A stretch of DNA of 48,825 bases, taken from Saprospiraceae bacterium. GTDB lineage: Bacteria > Bacteroidota > Bacteroidia > Chitinophagales > Saprospiraceae. Position 1 is the first letter of the stretch. Each line of letters opens with the position of its first letter. The position numbers were made by a program, and so were the translations under genes. Positions 43,396 to 48,825 of this stretch are shown here, piece by piece. Below the pieces are notes generated by a model. The model ran no database searches, was not told where the DNA came from, and was given only the letters and a program-made list of their open reading frames with translations. Where the stretch lies: the NCBI GenBank assembly GCA_020629255.1, contig JAHDDR010000006.1, positions 1 to 48,825 on the forward strand, written 5' to 3'.

Positions 43396-44262
43396 TTAGC
43401 GCCTTTTTCTGAAAAAGCCTAAAAGTGCTTTTTCGTAAGACTCATCCGTACGAATAGAAACAATATCTTTTCCTGCTTTCGAAAAAATGGTTTTGAAGTA
43501 GCTGACCTTATCTTCGTTGTATTTTTTGTATTGCTCACGAACCTTGCTACTAGAAGTATCAATCCAAAGTTTTTGCCCAGTTTCGGCATCTGCCATACGA
43601 ATTAAACCTACATCAGGAATGGTTTCTTCCTTCGGATCAAAAATCCGTAATCCGATGATATCATGTCTTTTGGCAGCAATACGGAACGGGTCTTCATAAC
43701 CTTCGGTCAAAAAATCGGATAAGATGAAACAGATGCTTCTTTTTTTGATGATATTATTCAAGTAAACCAACGCCCCACTCAAGTCAGTCCCTCGGGCATC
43801 AGGCTCGAAGTTCAATAATTCACGAATAATTCTAAGGATGTGTTGTTTCCCTTTTTTAGGAGGGATGAATTTTTCGACCTTATCTGAAAAGAAAATCACA
43901 CCGACCTTATCATTGTTCTGCATGGCAGAAAAAGCAAGAACGGCACTTACTTCTGTAATGAAATCTTTTTTTAGTTGTTCTGTTGTGCCAAACAAGGAAG
44001 AACGACTTACATCCACTAAAAGCATAACGGTCAATTCCCGTTCTTCTTCAAAAATCTTAATATAAGGTTCATTGGTTCGGGCAGTCACGTTCCAATCGAT
44101 ATTCCTTACATCATCACCTGGGAAATAATTCCTCACTTCGCTAAACGACATACCTCGCCCCTTGAACGTACTATGGTATTCACCCGAGAACAAGTGTTTA
44201 CTCAAACCCTTGGTCTTGATTTCTATTTTCCGAACTTTGCGAAGTAATTCGTTCGTATCCAT
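43396..44262 (-). CDS. DUF58 domain protein with VWA-like fold
   Basis: This 288-residue protein has the DUF58 signature: GRGMSFSEVRNYFPGDDVRN followed by IDWNVTARTNEPYIKIFEEERELT (about 35-77), then VMLLVDVSRSSLFGT, a MIDAS-like D-x-S-x-S, and a later Thr/Asp pair in RGTDLSGALVYL (about 157-168). Such proteins are the third component of MoxR/BatA-type chaperone systems. It starts 3 bp after the DUF3298 gene and is the last gene of that operon. No BatA-BatE genes follow. Confidence 0.9.
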   Translation of the reverse strand: MDTNELLRKVRKIEIKTKGLSKHLFSGEYHSTFKGRGMSFSEVRNYFPGDDVRNIDWNVTARTNEPYIKIFEEERELTVMLLVDVSRSSLFGTTEQLKKDFITEVSAVLAFSAMQNNDKVGVIFFSDKVEKFIPPKKGKQHILRIIRELLNFEPDARGTDLSGALVYLNNIIKKRSICFILSDFLTEGYEDPFRIAAKRHDIIGLRIFDPKEETIPDVGLIRMADAETGQKLWIDTSSSKVREQYKKYNEDKVSYFKTIFSKAGKDIVSIRTDESYEKALLGFFRKRR

Positions 44263-44265
44263 GGG

Positions 44266-45684
44266 TTACTTGTTTTTCTTTTTTTTCTTCACCCGTTTGA
44301 TGGGGGCAATATCCAAATATAAAAAAGAAATGGGACTATATGGATTCAAATATTCTTCCATCTCATCATAAGGAATGGTAACGGATTGTCGGCCATAAAT
44401 GGGATGGAAAACGGTGCTGTAATTAATCCCATTTTCCCGAATAGTGAAATGAGGGAACGATGTAGTGGTAATCCATTCCTTAAAACCGGCATTGGCATAA
44501 AGGGGTTTGTACTTGAGCCGCATCAGGGCTTTTTCTAATAGGATTTGATGATATTCCACACCTTCCCTGAAAATATCTTCCAAGCCCACTTTTTCATCAT
44601 TCAATAAACTATAAGTGAATGACAAATCCTGATGTTCCTCTTCCCAACTTTTGTTGAATGTAATAAATCCACTCACCAAATGTTCTGACATATATTCAAT
44701 ATTGAACCATCCGGCAGCATGGGCAATGGCTCTATCTTCTGGTCCGGGAAATTCACGTTCCTCCTTTAGTTTTTTTACTTGTTCCTTACAAGATATTTTC
44801 CATTCACCAACAATATCATTAATAAAAGCATTGAAAGAGGCATTCTTACTTTTCGGAAAAATCACATCATAAGTCGACATATAATCCTGATATTCGATGC
44901 AACCCACTGTAATGTGAGATGTCTTGTCAAATTTGACCCGATGTTGTTCACCTTCAGGACTAATCCAATGTCCCAATATTTCAAAACTGGGTTTTTGTAT
45001 GGAGCCTTGTATCGCACCCAGCTTATGGCAAAGTTCATCAGTTATAACCACCTTGAATTCTGTTTCACTAATCATTCCCCCCTTCAGATGATGGCTCCTA
45101 TTTTTTTCCTTATACCAAATAATGCCTTTGAGATCCAATTCACTGTTTCTCTGCAAAATGAATTCGACCGTTTGACCCATGATCAAACCTTCATATTTTC
45201 TTACCCACTTATTGTCTCCACAATAGGTAGGGAAAACAACTTCATGTTCGACTTGGGAAAGCATCAGCAAACCCGCACGGGTCTTCTCCCGATTAAACCA
45301 ATGGGCTTTTAACTTGGAAAAATCACCATAGAATTGTCCTTCAAAATGTCCGGTAACCGATTCTTCTGTATCCGTTTCCCTCAATTTGATTTTATCTCCC
45401 TTTAGGTTTCCTTCCAATTTGAACCGTTCCTTACTCCGAAGGTAGGTGATGAAACCCTTGCAGTCTTTTCCATCATAAGCAATGATTAAGCCTACATCAT
45501 TAAGGTCATCAACCCGTCCTTGATAATATTTATACCATTTTATCTTTTTCGGATTTTTGAAAAGTTCAGCCACTTGCCTCTCCGTCGGATTGCCCTGTGC
45601 ACCCAAATGGGTAGGACTGCCTAATCCTAAAAAGAAGAAAAAAGCAATCCAAGAAAAACGAAGTGTCTGATTTGTCCAAAACAT
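44266..45684 (-). CDS. Secreted DUF3298/RsiV-like protein in the MoxR operon
   Basis: This 472-residue protein has a signal peptide (1-29, ending THLGAQ). A beta-rich middle region follows, with repeats of the kind GHFEGQFYGDFSKLKAHWF (about 112-130) and EILGHWISPEGEQHRVKF (about 234-251). The C-terminus, HFTIRENGINYSTVFHPIYG followed by RQSVTIPYDEMEEYL, resembles DUF3298, found in the RsiV anti-sigma factor and lysozyme-binding proteins. It sits between moxR (5 bp upstream) and DUF58 (3 bp downstream), where an insertion is unusual. A periplasmic partner of the MoxR system is an inference. Confidence 0.72.
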   Translation of the reverse strand: MFWTNQTLRFSWIAFFFFLGLGSPTHLGAQGNPTERQVAELFKNPKKIKWYKYYQGRVDDLNDVGLIIAYDGKDCKGFITYLRSKERFKLEGNLKGDKIKLRETDTEESVTGHFEGQFYGDFSKLKAHWFNREKTRAGLLMLSQVEHEVVFPTYCGDNKWVRKYEGLIMGQTVEFILQRNSELDLKGIIWYKEKNRSHHLKGGMISETEFKVVITDELCHKLGAIQGSIQKPSFEILGHWISPEGEQHRVKFDKTSHITVGCIEYQDYMSTYDVIFPKSKNASFNAFINDIVGEWKISCKEQVKKLKEEREFPGPEDRAIAHAAGWFNIEYMSEHLVSGFITFNKSWEEEHQDLSFTYSLLNDEKVGLEDIFREGVEYHQILLEKALMRLKYKPLYANAGFKEWITTTSFPHFTIRENGINYSTVFHPIYGRQSVTIPYDEMEEYLNPYSPISFLYLDIAPIKRVKKKKKNK

Positions 45685-45689
45685 AAATT

Positions 45690-46688
45690 CTAAGGAACTT
45701 CTACCGTGTCTAAAATTTTATTAATAACATCTTCTTGTGTGATGTTCTCGGCTTCTGCCTCATAAGTCAAGCCAATTCTATGCCGTAAAATATCATGACA
45801 AATTTCACGGATATCCTCGGGAATGACATAGCCCCTTCTTTGTAGGAAAGCATAGGCCTTTGATGCCATCGCCAAATTGATGCTGGCACGGGGAGAGCCT
45901 CCAAAACTAAGGAGAGGTTCTAGTTCGGGCATGCCATATTCCTTAGGGAAACGAGTGGCGAAAACTATATCCGTAATATAAGTTTCTATTTTTTCATCCA
46001 TATAGACCCGTCTCACCAAATTCCTTGCCTTGATGATATCTTGAGGTTTTACCACTGGATTAACTTTGGGCAATTTATCACCCGACATGATGAGTCGTAT
46101 GATTTTTCTCTCCTCTTCCTTATTCGGATAAGTGATTTGGACCTTCAACATAAAACGATCGGTCTGGGCTTCCGGAAGCGGGTAGGTTCCTTCTTGCTCG
46201 ATTGGATTTTGAGTGGCAAGAACCAAGAACGGTTCCTCCAAGTTAAAGGTGTCATTGCCGATAGTCACTTGTCGCTCTTGCATGGCCTCCAATAAAGCAC
46301 TTTGCACTTTGGCGGGTGCCCGGTTAATCTCATCAGCTAGGACGAAATTGGCAAAAATGGGTCCTTTCCTTACCGTAAATTCACTTTTATTCGGATTGTA
46401 AATCAGTGTACCGACAATATCGGCAGGAAGTAAATCCGGAGTGAATTGAATCCGACTAAAATCAGCATCTATACATTTGGATAGGGTTTTGATGGCAAGG
46501 GTTTTTGCCAATCCGGGTAAACCTTCCAATAAAACGTGACCTTTCGCCAATAAGCCCAACAACAATCTTTCAATCATGTGGTGCTGGCCGATAATTACTT
46601 TAGCGGCTTCTTCTTTCAGACGATCCACAAATTCACTTTCCAAGTAAATTTGCTGATTCAAAGCTTCTATATCTACTGGTTTTTCCAT
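45690..46688 (-). CDS. MoxR-family AAA ATPase
   Basis: With ATG 46686-46688 the product is 332 residues; an ATG six codons upstream is possible. Walker A is EGLPGLAKT (about 53-61), Walker B LADEINRAPAKVQSALLEAM (about 116-135), sensor-1 ATQNPIEQEGTYPLPEAQTDRF (about 157-178), and the lid domain has GGSPRASINL (about 262-271). MoxR ATPases act as chaperones with DUF58 and VWA proteins, in stress, envelope or cofactor-insertion roles. It is first in a three-gene operon with the DUF3298 and DUF58 genes. Confidence 0.92.
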   Translation of the reverse strand: MEKPVDIEALNQQIYLESEFVDRLKEEAAKVIIGQHHMIERLLLGLLAKGHVLLEGLPGLAKTLAIKTLSKCIDADFSRIQFTPDLLPADIVGTLIYNPNKSEFTVRKGPIFANFVLADEINRAPAKVQSALLEAMQERQVTIGNDTFNLEEPFLVLATQNPIEQEGTYPLPEAQTDRFMLKVQITYPNKEEERKIIRLIMSGDKLPKVNPVVKPQDIIKARNLVRRVYMDEKIETYITDIVFATRFPKEYGMPELEPLLSFGGSPRASINLAMASKAYAFLQRRGYVIPEDIREICHDILRHRIGLTYEAEAENITQEDVINKILDTVEVP

Positions 46689-46796
46689 ATTGCGATTATA
46701 TAACATTAAATGTGCCGAAAGGGCGTGAAATTATCAATGATTTTTATTTTTTAAAAATTCGGAGCAAACATTGTGTTTTCTTTAAGGAATCTTCCT

Positions 46797-47387
46797 TTAA
46801 TCTTCCCTGTTTTCTTGTACGTACTGAGCAGTAGCATCCAATTCTTCGTAAAAGTCTTTTCCATATTTTCGAATAAGGGCTTCCTTTAAAAACACATAAA
46901 TAGGTACTTGTTCTTTTTCACCCAAAGAGCAAGCCGCAGAGCAAACATCCCAAACATCATAATTCAAGGCTTCAAAACCAATATCTGGATTCGATTCTAT
47001 CCGAATGGGGTAGAGATGGCAAGAAATCGGTTTTTTGAAATCTATTTTTCCATCAATATATGCTTGTTCGATGCCGCATTTGGCAATTCCTAGTTCATCA
47101 TGGATCACAAAGGCACAAGGACCATTGTCGATTAAGGGAGTGCCGAATTCTTCTGCTTCTTTGTAATAGACAGACAAGCCCTGTTCTTGAATGGCTGCTT
47201 TCCCTTCTTCGCTCAAATAAGGTTCTATTGTCGGATAAACCTGAGCCAATATTTTTTTTTCTTCATCTTCTAAGGGAGCACCGGAATCTCCTTCAATGCA
47301 ACAAGCCCCTTTGCAGGCATTGAGATTACAGATGAAATTTTTTTTCACCACATCGTCACTGACGAGTTTATCTTGTATAATTAACAT
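46797..47387 (-). CDS. DUF3109 family protein (YkgJ-type Cys cluster)
   Basis: From ATG 47385-47387 the product is 196 residues, starting MLIIQDKLVSDDVVKKNFIC; the open frame runs to 47441 without an improved N-terminus. Cysteines are in FICNLNACKGACCIEG (four Cys within about 12 residues), GPCAF, AKCGIE, ISCHLYPIR and DVCSAACSLG, the family pattern for a metal or Fe-S cluster. Function is unknown. It is divergent from the polyprenyl synthase gene with a strong promoter between them. Confidence 0.85.
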   Translation of the reverse strand: MLIIQDKLVSDDVVKKNFICNLNACKGACCIEGDSGAPLEDEEKKILAQVYPTIEPYLSEEGKAAIQEQGLSVYYKEAEEFGTPLIDNGPCAFVIHDELGIAKCGIEQAYIDGKIDFKKPISCHLYPIRIESNPDIGFEALNYDVWDVCSAACSLGEKEQVPIYVFLKEALIRKYGKDFYEELDATAQYVQENRED

Positions 47388-47434
47388 CTTATTGAAGAAG
47401 TTAGGATGGAAATTTAATTTAATAGTGTAAACAC

Positions 47435-47464
47435 TTGCCACAAAAATAGGTTAAACTAACTTTG
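47435..47464 (+). promoter_or_regulatory. Complete Bacteroidota promoter of the polyprenyl synthase gene
   Basis: The -33 TTG (47435-47437), a 19-bp spacer and the -7 TAACTTTG (47457-47464) make the best promoter in the window. The ATG lies 12 bp downstream, so the leader is very short, only a few nucleotides. Confidence 0.75.
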
Positions 47465-47476
47465 TATGCGAATTAA

Positions 47477-48478
47477 ATGAGCGTCATGTCTACAACAATA
47501 GAAACTTTATATCAAACATTCATTAATTATTGGGGAAAACATATCGAGCCGTATAAGGATAAAACGCCGAACCGCTTATATTCCCCCATACATTATGTAG
47601 CAGAAGGAGGAGGCAAACGGATGCGTCCGGTTTTTGCCTTAATGGCTGCGGAATTATTTTCAAGTGATCTGGATAAGGCATTGCCTGCTGGTTTTTGTGT
47701 AGAATTGTTCCATAATTTCACCCTCCTTCATGATGATATTATGGATGAGGCTCCTTTACGGCGAGGGCGGCAAACGGTCCATGAAAAATGGGATACCAAT
47801 ACAGCCATCCTTTCTGGTGATTTGATGATGATTGAATCATTACGTCATTTATCAGTTATAGATGATGTGGTGTTGAGGGCTCGGATTTCTGAATATTTCC
47901 TAGCTGGAGCGGTGGCAGTTTGCGAAGGGCAGCAATTAGATATGGATTTTGAAACGAGGGATGATGTGCTATTGCCCGAGTACATCAAGATGATACAATT
48001 GAAAACAGCAGCATTGTTGGCAGAAGGCATGGCAATGGGAGCCGCTTGTGGTGGAGCGACCCCAGAACAGGATGAGGAAATCAGAAAATTTGGATATCTG
48101 ATTGGAACGGCCTTCCAGATCCAAGATGATATTTTGGATACTTATGGTGACCCAAGTAAGTTTGGAAAAAAAGTAGGGGGGGATATTGCCCAAAATAAAA
48201 AGACTTATTTGTACCTGCGGGCATTAGAAATCGCAGATGAAGAAAATAAAAAATTAATCCTTCATCATTATTCGGAAAAATCAGAATTATCAGAGAAAGA
48301 TAAGATTCAAAAAGTAACTCAAATTTTTGATGAATTAGGAATTAGAGATGAAGCCGAAAAGGAAAAAGAAAGGTGCAAACAAGAGGCTTTCCAATGCTTG
48401 GATGCACTAGGTTTCACCAGGGAGAAAACGGAAAAACTGAAGTTTTTTGCTCAAAAATTAGCGGAAAGGGAATCTTAG
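47477..48478 (+). CDS. Polyprenyl (all-trans) diphosphate synthase
   Basis: This 333-residue protein has the first Asp-rich motif LLHDDIMD (FARM, about 84-91) and the second QIQDDILD (about 214-221). Other conserved features are the GGGKRMRPVF loop (about 44-53), ILSGDLMM and KTAALLAEGMAMGAACGG. It condenses isopentenyl diphosphate on an allylic primer. The length and the residues before FARM suggest a medium- or long-chain product for menaquinone or a geranylgeranyl-type product; the chain length is not fixed by this reading. It is divergent from the DUF3109 gene. Confidence 0.92.
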   Translation: MSVMSTTIETLYQTFINYWGKHIEPYKDKTPNRLYSPIHYVAEGGGKRMRPVFALMAAELFSSDLDKALPAGFCVELFHNFTLLHDDIMDEAPLRRGRQTVHEKWDTNTAILSGDLMMIESLRHLSVIDDVVLRARISEYFLAGAVAVCEGQQLDMDFETRDDVLLPEYIKMIQLKTAALLAEGMAMGAACGGATPEQDEEIRKFGYLIGTAFQIQDDILDTYGDPSKFGKKVGGDIAQNKKTYLYLRALEIADEENKKLILHHYSEKSELSEKDKIQKVTQIFDELGIRDEAEKEKERCKQEAFQCLDALGFTREKTEKLKFFAQKLAERES

Positions 48479-48740
48479 GTTCTGTTTGAAATGTCACGCT
48501 AATGAATGTAGGTTTAAATTTTATTTTTATAATAGGTTGTCAAATAGTGTTTTAATGAATTATTAAAAAATTATATGTAATTTTTAAAGCTGTTACACTA
48601 TTTTGCTTCATTGGCTTGAAAAGGAGCTGAAATAATTTGTTGGGAGGTATCCTTAAGCTATTTTTATGTTGTATTAAATAAAGACGATTTAAATTTCCAT
48701 CAACATAAAATCATGTTGATTGGGGGACAGAAACAAAACA
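48479..48740. other. Intergenic interval after the polyprenyl synthase gene
   Basis: The 260-bp AT-rich stretch has no convincing reading frame. It holds a weak all-AT hairpin (AAAAATTA / TAATTTTT near 48567-48588) and a perfect 8-bp hairpin, ATCAACAT (48699-48706) with ATGTTGAT (48713-48720), neither clearly a terminator. Confidence 0.5.
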
Positions 48741-48772
48741 AAAAGGTCAGAGAAAAGTCTCTGACCTTTTTT
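48741..48772. terminator. Strong bidirectional terminator near the window end
   Basis: AAAAGGTCAGAGA (48741-48753) pairs perfectly over 13 bp with TCTCTGACCTTTT (48758-48770), followed by TT on the plus strand and preceded by A-rich sequence. Its position 20 bp from the stop codon at 48792 suits a minus-strand gene that enters from the right. Confidence 0.8.
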
Positions 48773-48791
48773 ATTTACTAAACAAGGTCAT

Positions 48792-48825
48792 CTAAAAAAC
48801 AGGCAAAGTGCCACCATAAGCTTTA
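48792..48825 (-). CDS. Probable C-terminal scrap of a minus-strand gene cut by the window edge
   Basis: On the minus strand the bases before a TAG (48792-48794) read KAYGGTLPVF. The adjacent strong terminator makes a gene ending here plausible. Eleven codons cannot identify it. Confidence 0.35.
   Translation of the reverse strand, partial: KAYGGTLPVF

Noticed and set aside
44779-45312. 177-codon open frame on the plus strand opposite the DUF3298 gene
   Set aside because: Antisense to a gene with a signal peptide and operon context; composition and lack of motifs suggest a shadow frame.
1-48825. CRISPR array, prophage, or restriction-modification locus
   Set aside because: No regularly spaced repeats, no phage structural genes, no integrase or transposase and no methylase/endonuclease pair were found in either strand.

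Overview
The window is a chromosomal segment of a member of the Bacteroidota, most likely a Saprospiria-like lineage. The class is an inference; the phylum is well supported. The evidence is the birA/rsfS/ftsH neighbourhood, two proteins with type IX secretion (T9SS) C-terminal sorting domains, lipoproteins whose lipid Cys is followed by acidic residues, several TAnnTTTG -7 promoter boxes, phylum-typical families (DUF3109, DUF3667, putative porin, lamin-tail lipoprotein), and modest GC with few clear Shine-Dalgarno sites. No rRNA, tRNA, CRISPR array, prophage or intact insertion sequence was seen. It is mostly housekeeping sequence with small accessory pockets.

Layout. 1-6265: a partial birA, a palindromic MITE-like element, rsfS and ftsH, a 75-aa protein with pcm, then phosphohexomutase and a LysE exporter. 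6289-8105: a two-gene ABC transporter. 8185-9521: a LytTR regulator with a possible transglutaminase-fold protein. 9632-16518: lamin-tail lipoprotein, dihydrolipoyl dehydrogenase, a flippase-like protein, an M43-type metalloprotease lipoprotein, a TPR lipoprotein and an AAA ATPase without a visible partner. 16731-22256: a YcxB-like protein, truA, a membrane protein that appears to carry effector-associated domain 11 (EAD11), a TMTC-like glycosyltransferase and a second MITE-like element. 22382-28894: scpA with a second flippase-like protein, a DUF3667 protein, an L,D-transpeptidase, a PRMT-like methyltransferase and a TPR histidine kinase. 28900-30062 has two tandem paralogous small peptides with a leader-like segment ending IKGRG and a shared PPPYEPGG block, plus a 28-residue membrane peptide. 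30063-42759: hemD, two T9SS cargo proteins, recG, fabI, a porin, a GNAT acetyltransferase, a membrane protein and PBP1A. 42828-48478: a small secreted Fn3-like protein, a MoxR/DUF3298/DUF58 operon, a DUF3109 protein and a polyprenyl diphosphate synthase. A probable C-terminal scrap of another gene ends the window.

The best candidate for something undescribed is the peptide pair at 28983-29370. It looks like RiPP precursors or secreted signal peptides, ends in a strong terminator, and lies directly before a TPR histidine kinase. The promoter-proximal sequence of the pair is shared with the secreted Fn3-like gene 14 kb away: an identical 12-mer 32-33 bp before each start codon, and a near-identical 17-mer shifted by exactly 10 bp. 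Other points of interest are the EAD11-like membrane protein, two or three MITE-like palindromes, a PRMT homologue with an intact E-x8-E double-E loop, a LytTR/Cys-His-Asp pair, and repeated use of TTG start codons.
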